Source of the DNA: Domibacillus sp. DTU_2020_1001157_1_SI_ALB_TIR_016
Lineage (GTDB): Bacteria > Bacillota > Bacilli > Bacillales > Domibacillaceae
Length of the DNA stretch: 64,000 nucleotides
Direction: 5' to 3'
Assembly: GCF_032341995.1 (NCBI RefSeq)
Contig: NZ_CP135438.1
Location: 496,001 to 560,000, forward strand
Shown here: in pieces, positions 14,458-22,703 of the stretch
How the letters are laid out: each line of letters opens with the position of its first letter
How positions within the stretch are numbered: position 1 is the stretch's first letter
Made by a program: the position numbers and the translations under genes
Notes under the pieces: generated by a model
Seen by the model: only the letters and a program-made list of their open reading frames with translations
What the model was told of the DNA's origin: nothing
Databases searched by the model: none

Positions 14458-16437
14458 TTAGCGTTCTAATTCTCCTGCCAGTTGTTTTGTTTGACGGTTC
14501 TGCCTTCCAGATGGTTCTTTTATTGTTGCAGCTGGTTTGACTGCTTCCATATCTTCTTTGTTCAATTCCTGTCTAATGCGTGGTGCAATAGAATGAATAT
14601 AGGCATCATCTTCTCTGAATAATTCCTTGTCCCAAGCTGTTTGAAGTTTATCGTAAATATTCTTATCAATACCGGTCTTCTCCATCTGGTTAAGTGGATG
14701 TAAATATTCACCCTTCTTATAGCTGTTACTGAAAACATTTAGCGTATCACCTTCTGGAATAGCTACCGTATATACTATTTCATTCAATTTCAATTTATTG
14801 AAATCACCGTTATTTACGAAGCCAAATTCTTTAAAATCGGTCATAGCACCATGTATCATCATGGAAGGTTCTGCAATATTTAGCGCACCGCCATGAGCCT
14901 TTTCATGCCCATATAAAGCTATGTCATTCAGAAGCGTGTTGTGGTGTTCTGGTTTTAAATTCATTTCAGAAACCATTTGCTGATATGCGCTATTGTAATA
15001 ACCATCCCCTATATCGTGCCGGTCTGGATTAATCATTTCGAGCTTATCGGCATTTGGAAAAATCACATGGTAACGGGTTTTATAGTATCCATCTTCTTGA
15101 CCTTGTTCTTTGGCGATCTCCGTAAATTTTTCGTTCGCTTCACCAAATCGCATTAATTCATTATTTTTCAGTTTTTCGCTTTCAGACCATTGAATTAAAA
15201 CAGTGGGCTTCTCAATTTCAGATTTATCAAAGACTTTAAAAGCGTTACCCATTTCTTTTTCTAACAGCCCCACTTCTTTATCGGTTAGCACCTCGGCCGA
15301 GTATAAAGGTTCTAACTTCTGCTTTAATTCTTCGTGCCGATCTTCTGGATAGGCTTCAATTCGATTCGTTACCGCTTGTTTTAACTCGTCTAAAGAAACC
15401 TCATTTATACTTGCTTGTGATAAAGAACCATACTCAATCAACATGATAGTGGAAAGCTCTTTTGAATAATCTAAATGGCTGTCGATCACATCAATAAACT
15501 CACCAGATGTTTGACGGACTTCATTTAATAGCTGCTCTTTATCCTTTAATTCAGCATCTTTTGTCCAGCTTGCTAGATAAGGCAATGAAAAATTCTCCAT
15601 GTTGATTCCGTAATGAGTAGCCACCACATAAGCGACCATTTCAGCTTGAAATTCTTTTTCGTTGGTAGATAAATTACGCCCACGTTCCTTTTGACGGTCC
15701 CGATTATGCAATTCAGCATGTGCCAATTCATGAATCATAACAGGAATATTGTCAGCCATCGTATTGCGTGGATTCAGAGCAATTACATTTAAATCTGGAA
15801 AGAAAGCGCCTTTAGCTGTTCCCAGTTCATGACCATTCGGCGGTTCACTAAGGAGCTTCACCCCGATCTTGTCAGCCAGTTTTTCAAAAGCCTTCATGAA
15901 TTCTTTATCATTTTCAACTGTTCCCTCACGATGATAGCGACCAAAGATTTCAGAGACTGCAAGACCTTTTTCGCGCGCATTGGTTTGTGTATATTCGAAT
16001 ACATAACCAATTTTGTAAAACATTCTCCGGTGCTTTTGCAACACACCTTTTTCTAGCAACTGTTTTTCTTGTGGCGTGGCTTTTGATACCGGCGCCCATA
16101 TGTCTTTTCCTTCTGAATCAACACCACGCTTAAAAAACTCAACCGGATTAGGGACTAAAATTTTAATGCCCTTTTCCCCTTTATTGACACTAGCTCCTTT
16201 TGATTTCCAAAAGTTGAATGAGCCGACTGCACTCGCCCCCGAAAATTGTTGATTAATTAAAGCCATATTACGTGGTGAATACTTATGAAAGTTTGCCATG
16301 AAAGCTAAATGCTCTTGTATCGTTTCTTCGCTTTCAAAAAAGCTCTGTATTTGGGAATCCATTGAAGCGGTTAGTTCATCAATTTCCTTTTGTTTTTCTT
16401 CTGGTGATTTACTTTTGTAATTACGTTTGTACGCCAT
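14458..16437 (-). CDS. ArdC-like antirestriction / polyvalent protein with zincin motif
   Basis: A 659-residue multidomain protein. Residues 1-150 resemble the ArdC single-strand DNA-binding domain (DUF1738): AFMANFHKYSPRNMALINQQ and WKSKGASVNKGEKGIKILVP. A zincin-like metallopeptidase motif HELAHAELH follows near residue 240, with a downstream Glu in EFQAEMVAYV. The C-terminal half resembles the 'large polyvalent protein' modules of mobile elements (region with HDIGDGYYNSAYQQM near residue 480). Such proteins coat incoming single-stranded DNA or block restriction after conjugation. AAAGGGCGG precedes the ATG. It lies between topB and the Toprim gene in the mobilization operon. Confidence 0.8.
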   Translation of the reverse strand: MAYKRNYKSKSPEEKQKEIDELTASMDSQIQSFFESEETIQEHLAFMANFHKYSPRNMALINQQFSGASAVGSFNFWKSKGASVNKGEKGIKILVPNPVEFFKRGVDSEGKDIWAPVSKATPQEKQLLEKGVLQKHRRMFYKIGYVFEYTQTNAREKGLAVSEIFGRYHREGTVENDKEFMKAFEKLADKIGVKLLSEPPNGHELGTAKGAFFPDLNVIALNPRNTMADNIPVMIHELAHAELHNRDRQKERGRNLSTNEKEFQAEMVAYVVATHYGINMENFSLPYLASWTKDAELKDKEQLLNEVRQTSGEFIDVIDSHLDYSKELSTIMLIEYGSLSQASINEVSLDELKQAVTNRIEAYPEDRHEELKQKLEPLYSAEVLTDKEVGLLEKEMGNAFKVFDKSEIEKPTVLIQWSESEKLKNNELMRFGEANEKFTEIAKEQGQEDGYYKTRYHVIFPNADKLEMINPDRHDIGDGYYNSAYQQMVSEMNLKPEHHNTLLNDIALYGHEKAHGGALNIAEPSMMIHGAMTDFKEFGFVNNGDFNKLKLNEIVYTVAIPEGDTLNVFSNSYKKGEYLHPLNQMEKTGIDKNIYDKLQTAWDKELFREDDAYIHSIAPRIRQELNKEDMEAVKPAATIKEPSGRQNRQTKQLAGELER

Positions 16438-16455
16438 TTTCAGACCGCCCTTTCT

Positions 16456-17412
16456 TCACCGTTCATATTGAAATTCTTTATTTTTAGAAAAACTCATGCC
16501 AGGGCTTTTTTGATTTTGCTTTTCCCGTTCTAGTTTTCTTTGCTCCCTCAAATCATCGTTCCAGTCTTTATTTTTCGGAACATCGACTTGAACGATTTCA
16601 CCTTCCCATTTTTCAGTAAACTCTCTACCTGCTTTATCGTTATCAACGGCAATAATTATTTTTTTTAGTTCTTCGCCACGCTCTTTACATTCCGAAGCCG
16701 TTTGTTCTATTCCTTTAATAAGAGTTTGATCTTTTAAACCAGACATAGATAAGAGACGGATGTGTTCTGGACGAATCATATCGTAATATGAAACTAAATC
16801 AATCGGGCTTTCAAATACTGCAATTTTATTTGGCTTGCCTATATCAAGCGTAAACCCACCGTCACTTTTACTATGCTCCATGATCTGCTTAAATGTTCCC
16901 CGTTTATTCTTCATTTTTGTTGTGCCTTGCCGATCAGCCCCAACTATTTTTCCGTCTTTGTCTCTCCACTTAAAAATAAGATTTTTCATTTTATCTTCTG
17001 CAATCAAATCATGTTTTCGTAATGCCAAGACTACTTTTTCATCAATACAGCGTTCATTGACTAAATAACTTTTTGCGTTTTCAATAGAAGAAACTTCATA
17101 CTGTTTTGGATAAACAAATTCATTATTTATATCTTTTGAGAAGTCCATTGTCTTGGTAATGTTCAATCCGTTTACATCCCGAACAGCTTCTTGAAATTTC
17201 ATTGTGTAAAGCTCTCTTGCTAAACTAATTGCGCCCATTCCACCGGTACTGCGACTGTTCCAGTACCATTTTCCATTTGTATTAAACACTAAGGAATCAT
17301 GCTCTGCATGACGATAATAGTTGTGTCCTTGCTTGATGATCGGCTCGCCTTTTGTCTGTAAATAATCCAAAACATGAACGCTGGCTGCTTTGTCAATTTC
17401 AGATTTCGACAC
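16456..17412 (-). CDS. DUF3991/Toprim-domain protein
   Basis: A 318-residue primase-like protein. The N-terminal DUF3991-type part has GHNYYRHAEHDSLVFNTNGK and WYWNSRSTGGMGAISLA; the Toprim part has VFESPIDLVSYYD (acidic residue) and IIIAVDNDKAGREF (DxD-like). Such proteins are found on mobilizable elements and may act on single-stranded DNA in transfer or replication. I choose GTG 17412 because GGGTGATATA gives a ribosome site; the ATG at 17439 has none. A full primase zinc finger is missing, so primase activity is uncertain. Confidence 0.72.
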   Translation of the reverse strand: MSKSEIDKAASVHVLDYLQTKGEPIIKQGHNYYRHAEHDSLVFNTNGKWYWNSRSTGGMGAISLARELYTMKFQEAVRDVNGLNITKTMDFSKDINNEFVYPKQYEVSSIENAKSYLVNERCIDEKVVLALRKHDLIAEDKMKNLIFKWRDKDGKIVGADRQGTTKMKNKRGTFKQIMEHSKSDGGFTLDIGKPNKIAVFESPIDLVSYYDMIRPEHIRLLSMSGLKDQTLIKGIEQTASECKERGEELKKIIIAVDNDKAGREFTEKWEGEIVQVDVPKNKDWNDDLREQRKLEREKQNQKSPGMSFSKNKEFQYER

Positions 17413-17463
17413 TATATCACCCACTTTTGAACACCTCATTTTTAAAATTAGAAAGGAAATCCG

Positions 17464-17769
17464 TTAGTTTTTTTCATTTTCTTTTTCAAATTCTTCTGGA
17501 TCAAAGTCAGCTGCTCCATCTAATTCCTTCATAAACACTTCTGGAAAATATTCTTCCATGACTTCTGTATTCACTTCGATTAGCAATTCCTTTGTGGCGC
17601 TGTTAAAAGGGACAATATAAATGCCCTGTTCAACTGCTTCAAATATTGGCGTACGGGTAGTATCAGTGAGCTTAATTTCATAATCTTCACCGTTAAACGT
17701 GACCAAAACTTCATCTTCTCCGACACCTTTAATCGTTGCGTAATCTAAATTTTTAAAGAGTTCTTTCAT
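17464..17769 (-). CDS. Hypothetical acidic protein of mobilization operon
   Basis: A 101-residue protein, predicted mixed alpha/beta with a very acidic C-terminus. No family recognised. It overlaps the next upstream gene by 4 bases (ATGA type), so both are co-translated with the relaxase. A small accessory role in DNA processing is an inference from context only. Confidence 0.6.
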   Translation of the reverse strand: MKELFKNLDYATIKGVGEDEVLVTFNGEDYEIKLTDTTRTPIFEAVEQGIYIVPFNSATKELLIEVNTEVMEEYFPEVFMKELDGAADFDPEEFEKENEKN

Positions 17770-18206
17770 TCTTTTCCATCTCCTTTAGAGTGTTTTTTTT
17801 GCTTCAAATTTGCGATTCTTTCATGCACGACTGTTTCAGCTTCAACTAAAAAATCCGGCTTATAAAGATCAGTTGTTGTAATGGTATCCTTGTTGGAAGC
17901 CACCATGAACCCTTGCAACAATTCAATTAAAACTTGTGTATTACGATCAGTATTATTCGTTCCTAATCGAATACGCTTCATTTCCACTTCAACATTTTTC
18001 TTAATGCCATTATCAATTTCTTGCAACAATTCCAGTTTAATTTGGTTCGTAATAAAACGCAGATCAAACATATTGTTAGAATACTCTTTATGTTGCTTTA
18101 AAATCGTTTCAAGAGCGATACTGCTGTTATTGCCATGACTTTCTATATACTCATGCCATTGTGGGTCTAAATAATATCTCTTTTGTATTTTTTTATCCTC
18201 AGACAA
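17766..18206 (-). CDS. Hypothetical protein, helical, next to relaxase
   Basis: A 146-residue, largely helical protein (MSEDKKIQKRYYLDPQWHEY start) that begins at a TTG with a weak GGTAG site, 9 bases after the relaxase stop. The N-terminus resembles a ribbon-helix-helix strand followed by helices, so a relaxosome accessory role is possible. Family not recognised. Confidence 0.55.
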   Translation of the reverse strand: MSEDKKIQKRYYLDPQWHEYIESHGNNSSIALETILKQHKEYSNNMFDLRFITNQIKLELLQEIDNGIKKNVEVEMKRIRLGTNNTDRNTQVLIELLQGFMVASNKDTITTTDLYKPDFLVEAETVVHERIANLKQKKHSKGDGKE

Positions 18207-18215
18207 ATTAATTCA

Positions 18216-19367
18216 CTACCTTTCATGTTCCTTTTCTTGTTGCATCCTTTCAAATTCACGCTGATTTTTCCAGTGCTGTAAATCGTCATTCATGCCCCGA
18301 TCAATAGTGTAAATAAAATTATTGATCGCCCGTTCACGCTTAATTTTTTCAAATTTATTTTTTGGTTCAGATCGGGCAGCACTCTTTAATTCATAGTCGT
18401 ATTTTTTCACTTCTTTTAAAATGGTGTTTCCCATTCTTTTATAAAGATCATCCATTTTCGTTTCTTTGTACTGCTCTGCTTTTTTGGTATCACCATAGAT
18501 TCGTTTGTATAATTGAACTTTTTTACCCAATTGTTTTTCAAATTCTTTAAACTCATTTTTGAAATGCCTTTGAATGTACATATCCGTCAATTTATCAATT
18601 TCCGGTCTTACATTTTTGATGCCATTCATGCTATACGCCCAGAGCCGTTTATCTTCGGGCAACATGCTATGAATTTTTTTAAACTGCTTCACCATATCCC
18701 GATTGACCACACGATTTTTCAAGGACAATAAATCATCATCACGTTTTGTTTTTACAACTTTTTCTCGAATAAATTCATTCAGTTTTTCATTTTCTTTGCT
18801 CCGGTCAAGAATCGTACTCGCCACTTTAGACTTCATACTATCAATGGATTTTTGCTTTCGTTTTCCCCGATCCCGAAAGTTTTTCGTCTGGACAGTAGCA
18901 ACATGAACGTGAATGTTATCCGTATTGTAATGAATGGCAGCAGACCAAATCGCACTGTCGGACAATCCTTCTTTTTTAATCATTTCATTTACTGCATTTC
19001 GTGTCGCTTGCTTCATTTTTTGTTCATCCATAAAGCCATTTTTCAACACACCATTTTCTTGCAGCCATTCATTATCAAAGGAAATTACATCTTGCCAAAG
19101 AATACTTCCTTTTTGTTGCGATTGTTCAAAAAGGGATTTTAAATCTTCTTTTTCTTTTTCACTTAACTTGTCATTACTTGAAGTAAACAAGCCAGTGGAT
19201 TTTTCTTCATTGCTCATATAGTCTTGATAATTTTGAAAATCGTTTTCGTTCGAGTGAGTGTTTTTTCTGTCCATGTAATTCAAATAATTATTGAAATTAT
19301 TTTTTGAACCGGACGCTAAAATAAACTTAGATTTAATCACTACGGCAGGTCTTATAGGATTATTCAT
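18216..19367 (-). CDS. MobP/MobL-type relaxase
   Basis: A 383-residue DNA relaxase. It shows NNYLNYMDRK early (a conserved Y/R element of MobP2/MobL relaxases) and the metal-binding histidine motif HYNTDNIHVHVATVQ near residue 147, which coordinates the ion used for nicking at oriT. The second half is Lys-rich and helical. The ATG overlaps the end of the MobC-like gene by 8 bases, so they are translationally coupled. The likely oriT lies about 370 bases upstream. Length is typical for this family; no helicase domain is present, so host or VirD4 functions would unwind the DNA. Confidence 0.85.
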   Translation of the reverse strand: MNNPIRPAVVIKSKFILASGSKNNFNNYLNYMDRKNTHSNENDFQNYQDYMSNEEKSTGLFTSSNDKLSEKEKEDLKSLFEQSQQKGSILWQDVISFDNEWLQENGVLKNGFMDEQKMKQATRNAVNEMIKKEGLSDSAIWSAAIHYNTDNIHVHVATVQTKNFRDRGKRKQKSIDSMKSKVASTILDRSKENEKLNEFIREKVVKTKRDDDLLSLKNRVVNRDMVKQFKKIHSMLPEDKRLWAYSMNGIKNVRPEIDKLTDMYIQRHFKNEFKEFEKQLGKKVQLYKRIYGDTKKAEQYKETKMDDLYKRMGNTILKEVKKYDYELKSAARSEPKNKFEKIKRERAINNFIYTIDRGMNDDLQHWKNQREFERMQQEKEHER

Positions 19368-19611
19368 CGTCGATCAACTCTTTCAGAACTGACACTAATT
19401 CGTCTAACGTGTTCGAGGTTTTTTCCATTAAAAGCGTATTGGCAACAAGCTGCTTTTCCATACGGTCAACATGGTTATCCTTCATTTCTAAAATCGAGAA
19501 ATCTTCTATCACATTTTTAAGGTACTCGTTTCTGGAAAGTCCCTTTTTTCTAGCAAGCTCGTCGATTTTTTTTACAGCCGCAGGCTCAACATTTCTGATC
19601 TTCACTTCCAT
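19360..19611 (-). CDS. MobC-like relaxosome protein (ribbon-helix-helix)
   Basis: An 83-residue protein with an N-terminal MEVKIRNVEPAAVKKIDELA, then RNEYLKNVIED (RHH fold), and a coiled-coil C-terminus. Proteins of this size directly before a relaxase gene normally bind oriT and help the relaxase melt it. GGGGGGAAAGGAA precedes the ATG, and the AACAAAGTTTTGTT dyad sits only 23 bases upstream, a position suited to repress the operon. Confidence 0.72.
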   Translation of the reverse strand: MEVKIRNVEPAAVKKIDELARKKGLSRNEYLKNVIEDFSILEMKDNHVDRMEKQLVANTLLMEKTSNTLDELVSVLKELIDDE

Positions 19612-19633
19612 TTCCTTTCCCCCCTTCTAAGAA

Positions 19634-19647
19634 AACAAAGTTTTGTT
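19634..19647. promoter_or_regulatory. AACAAAGTTTTGTT dyad, copy 2
   Basis: Sits directly before the ribosome site of the MobC-like gene, so a bound repressor would block the start of the mobilization operon. Confidence 0.65.
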
Positions 19648-19734
19648 AAATGATACACCCTCATTACACCCCAAATTTTTCTAAAAAACGAACACTTGGG
19701 GGAAAGAGTGAGAAGAGAAAGAGCATAAGGAAAA

Positions 19735-19791
19735 CGTGTCCCCACTTCCAGTGTGGAACTAGGCAGAGCCTAGTGTTTTCGTGGGTACACG
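19735..19791. other. Probable oriT region
   Basis: Nested inverted repeats: CGTGTCCCCAC (19735-19745) with GTGGGTACACG (19781-19791), 10 of 11 matched, enclosing CTAGGC-AGA-GCCTAG (19759-19773) and a CCAC/GTGG pair. It lies upstream of the MobC and relaxase genes in a non-coding gap of about 320 bases, the normal place for oriT. The nick site cannot be named from sequence alone. Confidence 0.5.
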
Positions 19792-19801
19792 GAATTTTGA
19801 T

Positions 19802-19888
19802 TTTGTCTCAAGTTTAGACAGTAGAAAAAGGGTGTTTGTCTCAAGTTTAGACAGTAAAAATCATCGTTTGTCTTAACTTTAGACAGTA
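19802..19888. repeat. Three direct repeats with internal dyad
   Basis: Three copies of a 22-base unit start at 19802, 19835 and 19867 (spacing 33 and 32). Each has the dyad TGTCT-N7-AGACA. They sit between the oriT-like structure and the transfer operon end. Binding sites for a relaxosome or regulatory protein are likely. Confidence 0.7.
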
Positions 19889-19927
19889 AAAAAACCATGC
19901 GTTTTATAAAAGTAGAGCATGGTTTTT
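19888..19927. terminator. Terminator of the transfer operon
   Basis: AAAAACCATGC and GCATGGTTTTT form a stem directly after the last transfer gene; T-runs on both sides make it bidirectional. Confidence 0.75.
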
Positions 19928-19929
19928 GA

Positions 19930-20781
19930 TTAAAATTGCAAATCATCCTTGCGCTGATTTAGCCTTTCGATTTTAGTTTCCAAAGATTTTATATCTATTT
20001 TTATTGTTTCATTATCTGTATTGTAGGATTCAATTTCTTTTTGCATTGAGTAAATTTGATTGTTCGTTACGGTCTGTTCATCGACAGTCTGGTAAATCAA
20101 TTCTCCTTTTTGTTCACTAATTTCTTCGTTAATTTTCTTTACGATTAAATTGTTTTTCTCGATTTCCTTTTGCCGGTCTTGGATCTCTTTTTTCGTATTT
20201 CGAATCATTTCATCGGTTACTTTTATGGCGTATTCTTCAATGTCTTTTTCTGAAATGTCATCACGATCTACCACCGTTTGGTCTGCATAAACGCTTGTGA
20301 TAATTGCATCCTTTTCTCTCTCTTTCAGTTGATCTTCATCAAATACTTCTTCTTCAAAATTCATTTCATCTTTCACTAATCTTAATGCGACCTGACCAAA
20401 ATCTTTTGGTATTTTACTGATGTTTACGATGTAAATATCATTCGATGAATAGACAATTTTAGTCGGCAGTTCTTCTTTTACATTTACTCGTGGCACTGCT
20501 TTAAAATCCAGATCAGACAGATAATTCGTCATGCCAGAAGTAATAAGCGTGACCTGCATTTCATTATCCTTTTCATCGTAAATCCATTCTTTAATCGTGA
20601 ATTTACCTCTGCCGTTTAAGTTAAATTCTTTATTGATTTCTGTACTTAAAACATCAACTTTATCAGCCAGGAACACTTTGCTAGATAAGAAAAAACCGAA
20701 GCCCAACATAAAAACCAATGTGACTGCCACATAGATATTAGACCAATGTGTAGCTAACTTTTTACGCTTATTTTTCGTCAT
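19930..20781 (-). CDS. Membrane-anchored coiled-coil transfer protein
   Basis: A 283-residue protein: basic N-terminus, one membrane helix (about residues 16-38), a beta-rich middle and a long C-terminal coiled coil (EEYAIKVTDEM to the end). The bulk should lie outside the membrane. Family not recognised. It overlaps the upstream gene by 4 bases and is the last gene of the type IV secretion operon, so a structural or adhesion role at the cell surface is possible. Confidence 0.6.
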   Translation of the reverse strand: MTKNKRKKLATHWSNIYVAVTLVFMLGFGFFLSSKVFLADKVDVLSTEINKEFNLNGRGKFTIKEWIYDEKDNEMQVTLITSGMTNYLSDLDFKAVPRVNVKEELPTKIVYSSNDIYIVNISKIPKDFGQVALRLVKDEMNFEEEVFDEDQLKEREKDAIITSVYADQTVVDRDDISEKDIEEYAIKVTDEMIRNTKKEIQDRQKEIEKNNLIVKKINEEISEQKGELIYQTVDEQTVTNNQIYSMQKEIESYNTDNETIKIDIKSLETKIERLNQRKDDLQF

Positions 20782-21476
20782 GGCAACATGCCCCCTCCTT
20801 TGAGATAACCAATGGCATCAATACTTGAAATTTCACCTTTCATGCTATTAATTGGTGTAAGTTTTGATACTTTATATGTCCCACCTTCCTGCTCAAAATC
20901 GAGCAGCACATAAGAGGAATCTTTTTCTTTGTATCCACTACTTATAAACTCCAATTCAAAGTTATAAGACACAACCGCTTGCTTGTTTCCTTCGCCTTCC
21001 ATAAACACTTTAATGTCAGAAGCGCTTGTTTTTAAGTCACTTCCTTTTTCATCTATCCCATCGGAAGGGAACAGGGTTTTAATCATTTCATCGGTCATGT
21101 AAAGGTCTGCATTTTGCTTAACCATCGCAAAATTATCGGGTGTTACATTGTAGATATAATCAATAAACCGTTCAGCAGAATTCACTAAATCTTTCTGTCC
21201 ACCAGATTGTGCAGCTTCATTTTCTGTTGCCGTTCCTTTCACTTCTTCCTCTACTTTTTCAGTATTTGCGTTACCAGCTGCACTCTGTTTTTCCTTTTCT
21301 AAAGAAGAAATTTCATCGTTCAGCTTCCCGATCTCCTGCTCTTTTTCTTCTAGCAACAGTTTTGCTTTCTGGCTTGTTTCTTCTTTAGCCGAGGTTAATT
21401 TGTTGAAAGAAAAGAAATTGGCAGCAACCGAAATGACCAGTACCATAATCAATGTAACTGATAAACCTTTCTTCAT
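20778..21476 (-). CDS. VirB8/TcpC-like transfer protein
   Basis: A 232-residue bitopic membrane protein. A short N-terminal helix is followed by a coiled coil rich in Lys/Glu (about 30-65), a linker, and a C-terminal domain from about residue 95 (AERFIDYIYNVTPDNF ...) whose length and pattern suit the NTF2-like fold of VirB8/TcpC. The start at 21476 has AAAGGAGATG; the track start at 21497 is not supported. In Gram-positive systems this protein helps build the channel. The fold assignment is by pattern only. Confidence 0.55.
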   Translation of the reverse strand: MKKGLSVTLIMVLVISVAANFFSFNKLTSAKEETSQKAKLLLEEKEQEIGKLNDEISSLEKEKQSAAGNANTEKVEEEVKGTATENEAAQSGGQKDLVNSAERFIDYIYNVTPDNFAMVKQNADLYMTDEMIKTLFPSDGIDEKGSDLKTSASDIKVFMEGEGNKQAVVSYNFELEFISSGYKEKDSSYVLLDFEQEGGTYKVSKLTPINSMKGEISSIDAIGYLKGGGMLP

Positions 21477-21515
21477 TTTTTCATCTCCTTTTGCCATCCA
21501 AGATGTGAAAATCCA

Positions 21516-22703
21516 TTATTGGACAATCCTTCTCACATGACCTTTCCATTGCTTTTTCCCACCCCAATATGAGTTGGATAAAAAATTAGAAATGGAAACT
21601 CCACCCGTACTTTGAGCTCCAATAAATTGATCGTTTCCAATATAAATGGCAACGTGACCATCCACTTTATAGGTATCCCAAAAAATCAAATCTCCTACTT
21701 GTATATCGCTTATCGGCACTCTTTGGCCGAGGTGTTTTAAAGTATTTGTAGTTGCTCCCATCGGTCCCAAATTTATACCGGCTTCCCTATAAGCCCACCA
21801 GACAAATGAAGAACAATCAAATTCCCTTCTGGCTATTGACGCTTCCGTTCTGCCACCGCCCCAAAAGTAAGGACGCCCTAGCGCTGTCATTCCAGTTTCA
21901 ATTGCTTTTTTTGCAGCACCCGAAGCATTTACGACAGTTCCACCGCCACCGCCTCCTATCGTTGTTGCCGGTAAATACCTCAACACAGCATCTACGTATT
22001 TTATATCTCCGTAACAGGCGTTGTGCGTAATAGCTTCTTCTCGATGGCATCTGTAAATGCCAGTGTGAGCTAACTTTTGGTACATCATTTGTGAGAATGA
22101 GATCGCTAATTCATATGTGTATGAGCCGCCATTTCTCTTTACATAATCAATAAAACCGCCACCAAAGTTATAACTTTGAAGCGTTAATTTCACATCGTTA
22201 TTGGCTTTTGCCATTACATCTAAAAAGTGTTTAACACCGTACCTTATACTTTCTGATGGATTCGTTATACAGCCGATATAGCCGCATTTCGATTCACTCG
22301 CCTGCATCGGGTCATTGCCCCGACCACCACTTTCTTGCGACATTAAGGCGAGTAACAACGGTGTGTACTCGCCTTTTCCATACTTATTTAATTCACTTCT
22401 AATTGCATCTTCATATTGCATAACGGATGCAGGAATTGGCTCTGAACCATACCCAACGATTCCTGACCCAATTCCAACACCACCAGACGATTCGCTTTCA
22501 GCGTTCTCAGCAACATTTTGTACAATAGAGACCATACCGGCAATCATGATTACTAGTAAAAGAACAGCCAATAAAGCTGCTCCTATATATAACTTAGCTT
22601 TCAAGCTAAGTAAGTTTAGCTTAGCTTTGATTGCCTTTTTGAGTGCTTGTTTGGCAAGTTCATTGGCTGCATTTTTTCTTGGTGCAGCACTATTATTTAA
22701 CAT
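21516..22703 (-). CDS. CwlT-like cell-wall hydrolase (lysozyme-like + NlpC/P60)
   Basis: A 395-residue two-domain wall hydrolase. A membrane helix near residues 38-65 is followed by a lysozyme/transglycosylase-like domain with LLLALMSQESGGRGNDPMQA (catalytic Glu) and an NlpC/P60 peptidase with catalytic Cys in FDCSSFVWWAY and His in DGHVAIYIG. Such enzymes (VirB1-like; CwlT of ICEBs1) open peptidoglycan for the transfer channel. Its ATG overlaps the stop of the VirB4 gene by one base, so the two are coupled. Confidence 0.9.
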   Translation of the reverse strand: MLNNSAAPRKNAANELAKQALKKAIKAKLNLLSLKAKLYIGAALLAVLLLVIMIAGMVSIVQNVAENAESESSGGVGIGSGIVGYGSEPIPASVMQYEDAIRSELNKYGKGEYTPLLLALMSQESGGRGNDPMQASESKCGYIGCITNPSESIRYGVKHFLDVMAKANNDVKLTLQSYNFGGGFIDYVKRNGGSYTYELAISFSQMMYQKLAHTGIYRCHREEAITHNACYGDIKYVDAVLRYLPATTIGGGGGGTVVNASGAAKKAIETGMTALGRPYFWGGGRTEASIARREFDCSSFVWWAYREAGINLGPMGATTNTLKHLGQRVPISDIQVGDLIFWDTYKVDGHVAIYIGNDQFIGAQSTGGVSISNFLSNSYWGGKKQWKGHVRRIVQ

